Assembly (NCBI RefSeq): GCF_028416635.1
Contig: NZ_CP114013.1
Span: forward strand, 3,534,001 to 3,598,000
DNA from: Baekduia alba
GTDB lineage: Bacteria > Actinomycetota > Thermoleophilia > Solirubrobacterales > Solirubrobacteraceae
Reading direction: 5' to 3'
DNA: 64,000 bases
Shown: in pieces, positions 28,170 to 36,852 of the stretch
Position numbering within the stretch: the stretch's first letter is position 1
How the letters are laid out: every line of letters begins with the position of its first letter
Notes under the pieces: generated by a model
The model's database searches: none
The model's input: the letters and a program-made list of their open reading frames with translations, nothing else
Told to the model about the DNA's origin: nothing
Translations under genes and position numbers: made by a program

Positions 28170-29722
28170 GTGGTCTCCTCCTGACCGAATGCGGCGCGAA
28201 GGACGCGCTCGGCGTCCGCGTCCGCTCGCGAGAGCAGCGCCACCGGCGCTCCCTGGCGCATGACAAGGATCTGATCGGAGAGCCCGAGGATCTCGGGCAT
28301 CTCCGAGGACACGACGAGCACGATGCGGCCCTCGGCCGCCAGCCCGGCGATCTCGCGGTAGATCTCGCCGCGGGCTCCTACGTCGACGCCCTTGGTGGGC
28401 TCGTCGAAGATGAACACCGTGGAGCGCCGCGCCATCCACTTGGCGATGACGACCTTCTGCTGGTTGCCACCGCTCAAGGTCTCGACAGGCTGGTCCGGAC
28501 CGTAGGTCTTGATGGCCAGCCGCTTGCAGAAGTCCTCGGTCAACGCGCGCGACTCGCCGCCGCGCACGACGCCGAGACGGCTGACGCGGCCCGGGACCGA
28601 CATCGTGAGGTTCTCCTCGACGCTCATCATCCCGACGAACCCCTGATGGCGGCGGTCCTCGGGGACGAGCGCGAAGCCGGCGGCCGCGCCCGCTCGCGGG
28701 GAGCCGGGCGTGATCGGCCGGCCGTCGAGCTCGACGACCATGCCCGCCACGGGGGCCGCGCCGAACAGCGCCTCGACCAGCTCGGTGCGACCGGAGCCGA
28801 CCAGGCCGGCCACGCCGAGCACCTCGCCGCCCTCGATCGTCACGTCGGGATCCTCGGGCCGCACGTCGGCCAGCAACCCGCGGATCACGAGGCGGTGGCC
28901 GCCTTCGCGCGGCGTCGCCGGCGGGCGCTCGGGGAACGCCTCGCCGAGGTCCTTGCCGATCATCATCCGGATCAGCTCGTCCTCGCTGGTGGAGCCGTCG
29001 CGGATCCCGACGGTGCCGATTCGCTCGCCGTTGCGCAGCACCGTCGCGCAGTCGGCGATCCGGAACACCTCCTCGAGACGATGCGAGATGTAGATGACGC
29101 TGCGGCCGTCGGCGACCTCCTCGGCGATGATCCGGAACAGCCGATCGGATTCGGTGAGCGTCATCGACGTGGTCGGCTCGTCCATGATCAGCAGCCGCGG
29201 GCGCTCGAACAGGACCTTGGCGATCGACAGCAGCTGGCGCTCGGCGAGCGTCAGCTGCTCGGCCGCGAGGTCCGGCGACACGTCCAGGCCGACGCGCTGA
29301 AGGCAGGCGATCGCCTCGGAGTGCCGGTCACGCGACTCCACGAGCCGCAGCCGACGGCGTTCGAGACCCAGCGTCATGTTCTCCAGGACGGTCAGGTCCG
29401 TGAGGACCGCCGGCTCCTGGCGGACGAAGCCGATCCCGGCCCGGCGGGCGCCGCCGGCGTCGAGGTGCTCGTACACCTCTCCGCCGACGGCGATCTCGCC
29501 CGCGTCGGGACGCAGCACCCCGGCCAGCACGTTCATGAGCGTGGACTTGCCCGCGCCGTTCTCGCCGAGCAGCGCGTGCACCTCGCGGTGGCCGACCGTG
29601 AGGTCGACCCCGTCGAGGGCCCGCACGCCCGGGAACGCCTTGCTGATGCCCCGGGCGACGAGCAGCGACGCGTCGGTCATCGGCTCGGCCACCGCGGACA
29701 CCGTGCCGGGGTGAACGCTCAC
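28166..29722 (-). CDS. Ribose-type ABC transporter ATPase, two NBDs
   Basis: 518 residues, RbsA/MglA type with two fused nucleotide-binding domains. NBD1: Walker A GENGAGKST (about 54), signature LTLAERQLLSIAK, Walker B LLIMDEPT. NBD2: degenerate Walker A (GLVGSGRTELVE), signature LSGGNQQKVVIAKW, Walker B VFIFDEPTKG. Such asymmetric pairs are normal for the family. Energises uptake of the operon's sugar. Overlaps both neighbours by 4 bp. Confidence 0.95.
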   Translation of the reverse strand: MSVHPGTVSAVAEPMTDASLLVARGISKAFPGVRALDGVDLTVGHREVHALLGENGAGKSTLMNVLAGVLRPDAGEIAVGGEVYEHLDAGGARRAGIGFVRQEPAVLTDLTVLENMTLGLERRRLRLVESRDRHSEAIACLQRVGLDVSPDLAAEQLTLAERQLLSIAKVLFERPRLLIMDEPTTSMTLTESDRLFRIIAEEVADGRSVIYISHRLEEVFRIADCATVLRNGERIGTVGIRDGSTSEDELIRMMIGKDLGEAFPERPPATPREGGHRLVIRGLLADVRPEDPDVTIEGGEVLGVAGLVGSGRTELVEALFGAAPVAGMVVELDGRPITPGSPRAGAAAGFALVPEDRRHQGFVGMMSVEENLTMSVPGRVSRLGVVRGGESRALTEDFCKRLAIKTYGPDQPVETLSGGNQQKVVIAKWMARRSTVFIFDEPTKGVDVGARGEIYREIAGLAAEGRIVLVVSSEMPEILGLSDQILVMRQGAPVALLSRADADAERVLRAAFGQEETT

Positions 29723-30753
29723 GACGCCGGCAGCACGGCGCCGTACTGCTGCTCGTAGAACTTCTTGAGCTTGGCCGCGCCCATCGCGGGCGTCAGGAGC
29801 GTCACCGGCGGCACGCTGCGCGCGGCCGGCTTCTTGCCGTCGTGGAGCGCGACCATCGCGTCCCAGGCCATCTTGGCGTACGTGTACGGCTGGTTGCCGA
29901 TGTCGACCTTCATGGCGCTCTGCGGGTTGAGGATCTCGGTGATCCCCTTGGCCGAGCCGTCGAAGCCCACGACGAGGTCCTTCTTGGCGACCGTGCCGCG
30001 GCCGGCACCCTTGAGGGCGTTGAGCGCGCCCAGCGCGGAGTCGTCGTTGATCCCGAACCAGAGGTTGGCCTCAGGGTGGGCCTGCAGCATGTTCTCGGCG
30101 GCCGTCGTCGCCTTGTCCAGCACGGCGCTGCCGTCTTGGCTGACGACCACGCGCGCCTTGGGATCGACGCTCTGGACGCCCGCGACGAAGCCCTTGGCGC
30201 GGTCGACGGTCTGCTGGAGCTGCGGGAACGAGACGACCGCGATCCGGATCGGCGTGTTCGGGTAGTTCTTCTGGAACCACTGCGCGGCGGCCTTGCCGCC
30301 CTCGCGGCCGGCGGCGACGGAGTCCTCGACCACGACGGGGACGCCCGGCGTCGGCACCGTGACCGTGACCACCGGGACCTTCTGGCCCTCGGCCTGCTTG
30401 ATCAGCGGCTGCGCGGAGGCGGCGTCCACGGGCGAGATGCCGATCGCGTCGACGCCCTTGGTCAGCAGGTCCTCCACGTTCTGCTGCTGCTTCTCGACCT
30501 TGGCGTCGGAGTCGAGCACGGTGACGTCCGTGCCGGCCGACGCGGCGATCTTCTGCATCGCGCGCTGGTAGCCGACGTAGAACTCGCCCTGCTTGGTCAG
30601 CACGACCACGCCGTACTTGCCGTTGCCGCCCGACCCGCTACCCCCCGAGCCGCAGGCGGAGACCGCCAACGCGAGCGCACAGGCGACCGCGGCGACGACC
30701 GCGACGCGCCAGGTGCGCCCAGCACGATTCCTTGTCCTGATCAAACGACCCAT
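29719..30753 (-). CDS. Sugar ABC transporter substrate-binding lipoprotein
   Basis: 344 residues. Signal sequence of lipoprotein type with lipobox LAVSAC (Cys about 34), a Gly/Ser linker, then a Peripla_BP_4 domain beginning YGVVVLTKQGEFYVGYQRAMQKIA and containing GVDAIGISPVDAASAQPLIKQA and the hinge segment LWFGINDDSALGALNAL. It captures the sugar outside the membrane. It heads the structural part of the operon, 53 bp after the GntR regulator gene. Confidence 0.92.
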   Translation of the reverse strand: MGRLIRTRNRAGRTWRVAVVAAVACALALAVSACGSGGSGSGGNGKYGVVVLTKQGEFYVGYQRAMQKIAASAGTDVTVLDSDAKVEKQQQNVEDLLTKGVDAIGISPVDAASAQPLIKQAEGQKVPVVTVTVPTPGVPVVVEDSVAAGREGGKAAAQWFQKNYPNTPIRIAVVSFPQLQQTVDRAKGFVAGVQSVDPKARVVVSQDGSAVLDKATTAAENMLQAHPEANLWFGINDDSALGALNALKGAGRGTVAKKDLVVGFDGSAKGITEILNPQSAMKVDIGNQPYTYAKMAWDAMVALHDGKKPAARSVPPVTLLTPAMGAAKLKKFYEQQYGAVLPAS

Positions 30754-30806
30754 CTCTCTCCTCCAGGTTGTTCCGTTACCGGGCCGCCGCGCAGCCCGTC
30801 AGACCG

Positions 30807-31511
30807 CTACGGCGCCGACTCGAAGAAGTCGGGGTGCATCTCGGCAAGCACCGGGAGGACCCGGCTCACCTCACCGAGATGTCGCCGCATCTCCTTCCGG
30901 GCTCGGCTCGCGTCGCGTGCGCGAAGCGCCTCGACGATGCCCGCGTGCTGGTCGACCAAGCGCATCAGGTCGCTCGCCGCCGGAAGGCTCAGACGACGCA
31001 GGCGCCCTACGTGGACGCGGATCTCGCGAGAGATCTCCCAGATCAGCGGATGGCCGCTGATCGCGATGAGCGTCCGGTGGAACTCCTCGTCGAACTCGAA
31101 GAAGTCGCGCAGCAGCGAGTCGCCCTGGGCGCCACGCTGCGCGGTCAGCAGGCGATCGAGCTCGTCCAGGTCGGCGTCGGTCACCTTGCGGGCGGCGTCC
31201 TCGATGGCGGCGCACTCGAGCGCCTCGCGCACGAACCGCCCCTCTTCGACCTGGGCGATGTCGATCTTCGACACGAAGGTGCCTGTCTGGGCCCAGACCC
31301 GGACGAGGCCTTCCCGTGCCAAGCGGATGAACGCCTCGCGCACCGGAGTGCGGCTGACGCCAACCAACAGCGAGATCTCCTTCTCTGACAGCGACTGCCC
31401 GGGCTCCAACGTCAGGTCCAGGATCCCGTCGCGGATCGCCTCGTAGACCTGCGGACCGACCGGCGCGCTGCGGTCGATGACGCGCGTGAACACCAAGGGC
31501 TTCGCTGCCAT
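30807..31511 (-). CDS. GntR/FCD-family regulator of the sugar operon
   Basis: 234 residues: winged helix (about 15-80) with QVYEAIRDGILDLTLEPGQSLSEKEISLLVGVSRTPVREAFIRLAREGLV, then an FCD ligand domain with FDEEFHRTLIAISGHPLIWEI and the late metal ligand region RKEMRRHLGEV. First gene of the minus-strand operon, followed directly by the importer, so probably autoregulated and inducer-released. I chose ATG 31511, because the alternative ATG 31529 would place the near-palindrome at 31512-31525 inside the gene. Confidence 0.88.
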   Translation of the reverse strand: MAAKPLVFTRVIDRSAPVGPQVYEAIRDGILDLTLEPGQSLSEKEISLLVGVSRTPVREAFIRLAREGLVRVWAQTGTFVSKIDIAQVEEGRFVREALECAAIEDAARKVTDADLDELDRLLTAQRGAQGDSLLRDFFEFDEEFHRTLIAISGHPLIWEISREIRVHVGRLRRLSLPAASDLMRLVDQHAGIVEALRARDASRARKEMRRHLGEVSRVLPVLAEMHPDFFESAP

Positions 31512-31525
31512 ACTGCCATGGTAGT
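31512..31525. promoter_or_regulatory. Candidate GntR operator
   Basis: ACTGCCATGGTAGT, a 14-bp palindrome with one mismatched pair, touching the regulator's start codon. Position suggests autorepression of the whole ABC/sugar operon. Confidence 0.4.
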
Positions 31526-31934
31526 CCATCAGCGCGGGATCGGTCAAGCCACCAGCACGGCCGCTCGTTGGCGAAGGACTGCGTGACCGTGGCCGCCGTC
31601 GCTTCCACGAGGCGCGAGGCACGACCGTCGCGACCGACGCCGCGCCGCTCGGCACCGTCGACCGCATCCGCGCTGGGTTCGTCGCCCAGCGTCGTCCCTG
31701 GCACCTGAGCGAAGTGGCGTTGGAGGCCACGAACGACGACGTGACTGCTTGCTCCGGAGCCGTGGACCGCTGAGTTTCGCGTTCACGGCGAAGTGCTCGA
31801 ACGCGACGTGTCCGTGTTGCCAGTGTGTTCGCCTCCGCATGGACAGCGGTCATCGACGGCGTGGCCGCGCAGCGGCTCGTGAAGACGCGACACTCCGCGT
31901 GTCGCGCCCAGACCGAGTCGTACGCTGACGGCCA
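31526..31934. other. Intergenic stretch, probably gene debris
   Basis: 409 bp upstream of the GntR regulator. It must contain the operon's promoter. A + strand frame (RIRAGFVAQRRPWHLSEVALEATNDD) is open for about 75 codons but has no start and no recognisable family. No repeats or RNA gene seen. Confidence 0.35.
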
Positions 31935-32265
31935 TGCCATTTCTGCGTTCGGTCCAGCTGCTCGCTGACCGGGTCGAGGATCGTCGACGTGGCCGTTCAC
32001 GCTGCCGGCGGTCCGAGCGCTGCGCGATCCGCTGGAGCTGAACCCGCGCGGGACGCTGCTGGTCGGAGAGAACGGCGCCGGCAAGTCCACGCTCGTCGAG
32101 GGCCTGGCCGTCGCGGTCGGGATGAACGCCGAGGGCGGCTCGCAGAACGTGGCGTTCGCGACGACGCGCTGGCCGGCCACAGCGGGCGGTCGCTGCACGA
32201 GCAGTCCCACGGCGAGTCGTTCCTCAGCCTCATCGACCATCTACCTCCGACACCTGCTCGCGTGA
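31935..32265 (+). pseudogene. AAA-type ATPase remnant
   Basis: Starts MPFLRSVQLLADRVED, then shifts frame to FTLPAVRALRDPLELNPRG and LLVGENGAGKSTLVEGLAVAVGMNAEGG (Walker A near 32059-32092), shifts again to GRSLHEQSHGESFLSLIDH, and stops without the Walker B half. At least two frameshifts and an internal deletion. The intact family consists of small predicted ATPases of unknown role. Clearly non-functional. Confidence 0.75.
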
Positions 32266-32337
32266 CGATCGCGACGGCCGAGCACGTAGGCCCACCGCGA
32301 TCAAGGCTCGCGTGTGGCGCTCGCAGCGAATCGCCGA

Positions 32338-32703
32338 CTAGAACACATCTGGGCAGACGACGCTGAGGATGCAGGTGGTCACGGCGACGACTCCAAATGC
32401 CCCGAATCCGAACATCCACGCCTCGTAGCCCTTTACGTTGAACAGGCGAGGTATCGGCGACGCGTTCCGCTCAGTCGAGTACGTACGCCCATGGATGACG
32501 GTGCTGAAATCGTCCTTCTCATACTGCTCGAGCCAGTGAGCGTCCTTGTGCTCGGCTTGGCGGTGTCGAGTCATGAGCTGCATCGATACGTACGCGGCCA
32601 CCGCCCCCAGCAGCGACGACGAGACGCGCGCGAGTTGCCCGTTCCCGGCTGACAGCGCGATCGTCAGGAGAAAAGCTTGCCCGCGTGCACGGTCAAGCCG
32701 CAT
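32338..32703 (-). CDS. Hypothetical membrane protein, 121 aa
   Basis: Two hydrophobic segments: about residues 20-45 (ARVSSSLLGAVAAYVSMQLM) and 92-117 (YEAWMFGFGAFGVVAVTTCILSVVC). Between them is a charged cytoplasmic or external loop with HRQAEHKDAHWLEQYEKDD. No family recognised. GC content and codon use are lower than in the neighbours, which suggests recent transfer. No clear ribosome site, so the call is tentative; it may be part of the debris around the ATPase relic. Confidence 0.4.
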   Translation of the reverse strand: MRLDRARGQAFLLTIALSAGNGQLARVSSSLLGAVAAYVSMQLMTRHRQAEHKDAHWLEQYEKDDFSTVIHGRTYSTERNASPIPRLFNVKGYEAWMFGFGAFGVVAVTTCILSVVCPDVF

Positions 32704-32763
32704 CGAAGCAGGCAGGCCGAGAAGCCAAGGAGGGCCTGATCGAGCGTTGACGCAGCGTGGGGC

Positions 32764-33294
32764 TCAGCCAAGCCGATAAGTGAGCAGCACCACGCCCGAT
32801 TCGAAGCGCCGCGTGTCGTCGAGCGTCATCCGGATCGTGCCGCGGTCGCCGAGGACGTGGAGGTTGCCGCGGCCCCACACGAGCGGGTTGACGTACACCT
32901 CGAAGACGTCGATGAGGCCGCGCTCGGCCAACGCATAGGCGAACGCGCCGCTGCCATGCAGGAAGAGGTCGCCGTCGACGTCCGTCTTGAGCTGGGCGAG
33001 CGACCGCTCGAGGTCGCCGCCGAGCAGCGTCGCGTTCCACGAAAGCTCGCCGGTCAGGGTGCGGGAGCCGACCCACTTGTGCATGGTGTTGACCATGTCG
33101 GCCCACGGGCCCGTCTGCTCGGGCCAGAACCCGGCGAGGCCCTCGTACGTCTTGCGGCCGAGCACCAGGCCGGCCGACCGAGCCTGCCGCTCGAAGGAGT
33201 GCTGGCCGTGGTCGCCGTCGGGGTCGACCCAGTCGGCGACCGGATCGATGACCCCGTCGAGGGTGGCCTGGGTGGTCGCGATGAGCTGTGCCAT
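32764..33294 (-). CDS. Dihydrofolate-reductase-fold (RibD C-terminal-like) protein
   Basis: 176 residues, starting MAQLIATTQATLDGVIDP and containing LVLGRKTYEGLAGFWPEQ and LEDGD-like turns replaced by LKTDVDGDLFLHGSGAFAYALAERGLIDVFEVYVNPLVWGRG. This is the stand-alone RibD_C/YyaP-YwjB group of NADPH-binding reductases, not true DHFR. Substrate unknown. I rejected the in-frame ATG at 33348, because the fold begins at 33294. Monocistronic. Confidence 0.82.
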   Translation of the reverse strand: MAQLIATTQATLDGVIDPVADWVDPDGDHGQHSFERQARSAGLVLGRKTYEGLAGFWPEQTGPWADMVNTMHKWVGSRTLTGELSWNATLLGGDLERSLAQLKTDVDGDLFLHGSGAFAYALAERGLIDVFEVYVNPLVWGRGNLHVLGDRGTIRMTLDDTRRFESGVVLLTYRLG

Positions 33295-33435
33295 ACCGAT
33301 GAGACGGCTGCGCGGGCCCGGACTCATCGGGTCGGTGTCCGGGAACACCCGCCGTCATGGCGACCTGATCGCCGTGGTCACCTGTTCCATCGGTCAGGAC
33401 GATCCAGCATCGGATCGACGAGACTGCCGGGTCCT

Positions 33436-35199
33436 ATGCACCTTCCTCGTCATCCGCTGGCGCTCGGCGCCACGCTGCTCGCCGTTGGGGCCCTCGGAAC
33501 CGGCGTCGCCCTCGCCGCCGCCGGCGATCAGGACGCCGGCTTCAACGGCGGCGCGCCGGTGCGGATCGCCTTCGGCGACGACGCGTCGCTGCTGGCGATG
33601 ACGATCGCCCCGGACGGCTCGATCTTCACGGCCGCGGGAAGCTTCGGGGAGGGCAGCGCGGTCGTGCTCTCGCACCTGAACGCCAACGGGACGCCGGTCG
33701 CGGGCTTCGGTCCCGGCGGGGACGGCATCGCGACCGACGCCGTCGCCGGCCTGTCCGCAGCTCCCGGGGCGCTGGCCGTCGCGTCCGACGGCGACCTGCT
33801 CGTCGGCGTCTCGGCGAACGCGGTCCTGCCACAGGAGGGTCGCGCGGCGGGCGGCGCCGCCCCCAAGGTCGCCCCGGGCGCGTGGGGCACGAACGACGAG
33901 TCCGTCATCGGCGACTTCACGGTCGAGCGCTACGACGCGTCGGGCACGCGCGTCGGCGAGACCCGTGTCAACGTCGACCCGGCCAACGACGGCAGCGGCT
34001 ATCGCTTCGGGCGCATCGTCGCGCTCGTCCCGCAGGCCGACGGCTCGCTGCTCGTGCTCGGCTCGGCGTGGGTCGGCGGCGACGGCGAGCACTTCGTGCG
34101 CGTCCTGCTCGACGCCGACGGCCAGCCGGTGTCGACCTTCGGCGACGACGGCGTGGCGGTCGACCCCGACGCTCCTCGGTACGCCGAGGTCGGTGGCCAC
34201 CAGGCCGCCGGCGGTCCCGCCGGCAGCGCGGTGATCGCGGGCACGGACGCCACCGACAACTACATCCTGCGCCGCTACCTGGCCGACGGCAGCGTCGACC
34301 CGACCTACGGCGGCACGCACCCGCACGCGAACATCCACTCCATGTCGATCACGTCCTCCGCGCTGGCGCCGGACGGCTCGGTCTACATCTACAACACCGC
34401 CGTCGGCGCGATCGCGCGCTTCACCCCCGACGGCAAGCCGGACACCGGCTACGCGCCGGCGTTCGACGACTCGAACACCATCGTCTACGCGATGGCCGTC
34501 CAGGCCGACGGCAAGCTGCTGCTCGCCGGGCGCACCGCCGACGGCGGCAACGGGGCGACGGTCACGCGCCTGAACGTGAGCGGCAGCGTCGACACGACCT
34601 ACGGCGACGGCGGGACGAGGACGATCCCGCTGGCCGACGACCTCACCGGGATGACGCCGAGCGTCCTCGCAGTGCAGACCGACGGCAAGACGGTCCTCGC
34701 CGGCAACGCCTACAACTACCCGCCGCTAGAGCTGCGGGCGCGCGCCGCGGCCTTGGAGCCCGGCCAGTCGGTCGGCTTCGTGACGCGCCTCGCGGCCGAC
34801 CCGCCGGCGACGACGACCGAGACGACGACCACGACGCAGACCACCGTGACCACGCCGCCCGCGCCCGCGCCGCCCGCCGCCGCCAAGCCGGTCGTCGCCG
34901 CGAGCACCAACCCGCTGCCGAAGGCGACCTCCTGCGCGAGCCGCCGCTCGTTCCGGATCCGCCTGCGGATCCCGCGCGGCGACGTCGCGACGAGCGCGAC
35001 CGTCAAGGTCAACGGCAAGCGGGTCAAGGTCGTCAAGGGCTCCCGCCTGCGCGCGCCGATCGACCTGCGCGGCCTGCCAAAGGGCAAGGCCACCATCTCG
35101 ATCGTGGTCAAGCTCGCGGGCGGCAAGAAGCCGCTGACCGGTACCCGCGTCTACCACACCTGCACGGCCAAGCGCACCGGCTCGATCCCGCGCCTCTAG
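33436..35199 (+). CDS. Secreted delta-60-repeat beta-propeller protein
   Basis: 587 residues. Sec signal peptide (LALGATLLAVGALGTGVALAAAG), then about seven delta-60 repeats (about 30-430), each with a VQADGK/LAPDGS turn and SVDTTYG/FGDDG ends. A Thr-rich stalk (TTTETTTTTQTTVTTPPAP) leads to a C-terminal basic Ig-like domain (VKVNGKRVKVVKGSRLRAPIDLRGLPKGKATI) common in Thermoleophilia exported proteins. No cell-wall anchor or enzyme motif. Probably binds or shields something at the cell surface; function unknown. ATG at 33436 is the first that precedes the signal peptide cleanly. Confidence 0.8.
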   Translation: MHLPRHPLALGATLLAVGALGTGVALAAAGDQDAGFNGGAPVRIAFGDDASLLAMTIAPDGSIFTAAGSFGEGSAVVLSHLNANGTPVAGFGPGGDGIATDAVAGLSAAPGALAVASDGDLLVGVSANAVLPQEGRAAGGAAPKVAPGAWGTNDESVIGDFTVERYDASGTRVGETRVNVDPANDGSGYRFGRIVALVPQADGSLLVLGSAWVGGDGEHFVRVLLDADGQPVSTFGDDGVAVDPDAPRYAEVGGHQAAGGPAGSAVIAGTDATDNYILRRYLADGSVDPTYGGTHPHANIHSMSITSSALAPDGSVYIYNTAVGAIARFTPDGKPDTGYAPAFDDSNTIVYAMAVQADGKLLLAGRTADGGNGATVTRLNVSGSVDTTYGDGGTRTIPLADDLTGMTPSVLAVQTDGKTVLAGNAYNYPPLELRARAAALEPGQSVGFVTRLAADPPATTTETTTTTQTTVTTPPAPAPPAAAKPVVAASTNPLPKATSCASRRSFRIRLRIPRGDVATSATVKVNGKRVKVVKGSRLRAPIDLRGLPKGKATISIVVKLAGGKKPLTGTRVYHTCTAKRTGSIPRL

Positions 35200-35272
35200 A
35201 CCGCCATGGAGTGATCAGCCGCGCCTGCGCGCGCGTCGCCGCGCGCGCCGGTTCTCGCGTCGAACCTCAGGG

Positions 35273-35674
35273 TCATGTGTCGCGCAGCAGCGCCGTGCAC
35301 TTGACCTCCACGAACAGCCCCGGCATGGCCAACGCAGTGACCCCGAGCGCTGTCCACGCCGGCAGCCGGTCGCGATCCGTCACGTAACGGCCCTTGACCT
35401 CCATCACCAGCGGTAGGTCGCTCAGGTCGGTGTGGTAGGTGACGATCTCGACGACATCGTCGAAGGTCAGGCCCGCCGCGGCCAACACCGTCTTGACGTT
35501 CTCGAACGCCTGGACGACCTGAGCCTGCTTGTCCTCGATGACGTTCAGATCGTCATCTCGCCCGAGCTGTCCCGCCATGAGCAGGAAGGGCCCCGCCTTC
35601 ACCGCCGGCGCGTAGCCGAACCGCTCGCTGACGATGCGCATCGTGTCTGGTACCACGCTCTCGTGGTTGGTCAT
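35273..35674 (-). CDS. RidA-family (YjgF/YER057c/UK114) protein
   Basis: 133 residues: FGYAPAVKAGPFLLMAGQLG, QVVQAFENVKTVLAAAGLTFDDVVEIVTYHTD, and TALGVTALAMPGLFVEVKCTALL with the family's usual C-terminal strand. The usual imine-binding Arg before the last strand (IEA..A) is not obvious here (VEVKCTAL). RidA proteins hydrolyse reactive enamines/imines; members in catabolic operons often act on pathway intermediates. Preceded by AAAGGACC ribosome site. Last gene of the acid-sugar operon, 36 bp after the binding protein. Confidence 0.85.
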   Translation of the reverse strand: MTNHESVVPDTMRIVSERFGYAPAVKAGPFLLMAGQLGRDDDLNVIEDKQAQVVQAFENVKTVLAAAGLTFDDVVEIVTYHTDLSDLPLVMEVKGRYVTDRDRLPAWTALGVTALAMPGLFVEVKCTALLRDT

Positions 35675-35710
35675 CCTCGGTCCTTTCGTGTGGGTTTGAC
35701 GTCGGCTCCG

Positions 35711-36823
35711 TCAGGAGCCCTTGGTCCCCGGCGCAGCGCACTTCGCCGCCAACGCCTTCCGGATGTTCGCGTCGGTCACCTCCCAGGGCGCCGACGCCTG
35801 CGGGTTGTCGGGCGTGTCGATGGCAAACGGGGTCAAGCACAGCTTCGGCGACGGCTCCCGGCCGCCCAACGCCTCGGCCAGCAGACGGGTCGCCATCGCG
35901 CCTTCGGCCGACGGCGACCAGCCCACCGTCGCCTTGATCCGGCCTGCGGTCACAGCCTTGATGCCCTCGGGCGAACCGTTCTGGGTGACGATCGTCACGC
36001 CGCTGGCCTTCGAACCCAACGCGTTGATCACCCCCAGCGACATGTCCTCGTTGTGGACGAACAGACCCTTGAGCTGCGGGTACTTCGTGATCAGGTCCCG
36101 AGCGACGTCCGACGCCTTCTGGCGGTCGTAGTTGCCGTCGACCACGCTGACGACGCGACCGGCCTCGCCCAGACAGCGCTTGAAGCCATCAGTGAACCCC
36201 TCGGCGTCGCCGCGCCCGGCCGTCCCTGTGATCACCGCGACCTGCCCCTCGGGCAACAGCTTGCGCATCTGCTCGCCCGCCGCGCAGCCCGTGTCGTCGT
36301 AGCGCGTCTGTTGGAAGCCCGCAGCCTGGTCCTCGACATCCGGCGTGTAGCCGTACAGCAGCACCGTTGGGATCCCGGCCTGCTTGGCCAGCCGCAATTC
36401 GCCCTTCGCGGTACCGGCGGCGATCGGCTCGAGGATGATCCCGTCGACGCCCTCGGTGATCGCCGTTCGGAAGTTCGCCAGCTCGGTCTCGGTCGACAAG
36501 GCCGAATTATAGGACTTGGTCTCGGTGGCCCCCAACAGCTGCGCCGCCTTCTCGATGCCCTTCTTGGTGTACTCGTAGTACGGGATCGGCGCGGTCTGGA
36601 TGTAGGCGATCGTCTTGCCCTTCAGCGACGGCGTCGACCCGGCGGACGTGCTGGTCGCCGCGGCAGCGCCGGCCGACGACCCGCCCTCCGACGACGTCTG
36701 GTTGTCCCCGCAGGCCGTCAGGGCCAGCGAGAGCGCCCCGATGATGGCGACGCAGGCCGGCGCGGCACGGCGACGCACCCGCGACCCAGCGGCCAGCGGT
36801 GGTCCTGCATGCTGCCAATGCAT
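35711..36823 (-). CDS. ABC transporter substrate-binding lipoprotein (second importer)
   Basis: 370 residues. Lipoprotein signal with lipobox LALTACG, Ser/Ala linker, then Peripla_BP_4: GKTIAYIQTAPIPYYEYTKKGIEKAAQLLGA, VDGIILEPIAAGTAKGELRLA, GLFVHNEDMSLGVINALGS. The segment ATVGWSPSAEGAMATRLLAEALGG is usual near the C-terminus. The aromatic-rich N-terminal pocket (PYYEYTKK) suggests a sugar, polyol or sugar-acid ligand. The ATG at 36823 has a perfect AAGGAGG 8 nt upstream; longer frames are rejected. Confidence 0.9.
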   Translation of the reverse strand: MHWQHAGPPLAAGSRVRRRAAPACVAIIGALSLALTACGDNQTSSEGGSSAGAAAATSTSAGSTPSLKGKTIAYIQTAPIPYYEYTKKGIEKAAQLLGATETKSYNSALSTETELANFRTAITEGVDGIILEPIAAGTAKGELRLAKQAGIPTVLLYGYTPDVEDQAAGFQQTRYDDTGCAAGEQMRKLLPEGQVAVITGTAGRGDAEGFTDGFKRCLGEAGRVVSVVDGNYDRQKASDVARDLITKYPQLKGLFVHNEDMSLGVINALGSKASGVTIVTQNGSPEGIKAVTAGRIKATVGWSPSAEGAMATRLLAEALGGREPSPKLCLTPFAIDTPDNPQASAPWEVTDANIRKALAAKCAAPGTKGS

Positions 36824-36852
36824 ACGACTTCCTCCTTGTTGAAACAGAACCG

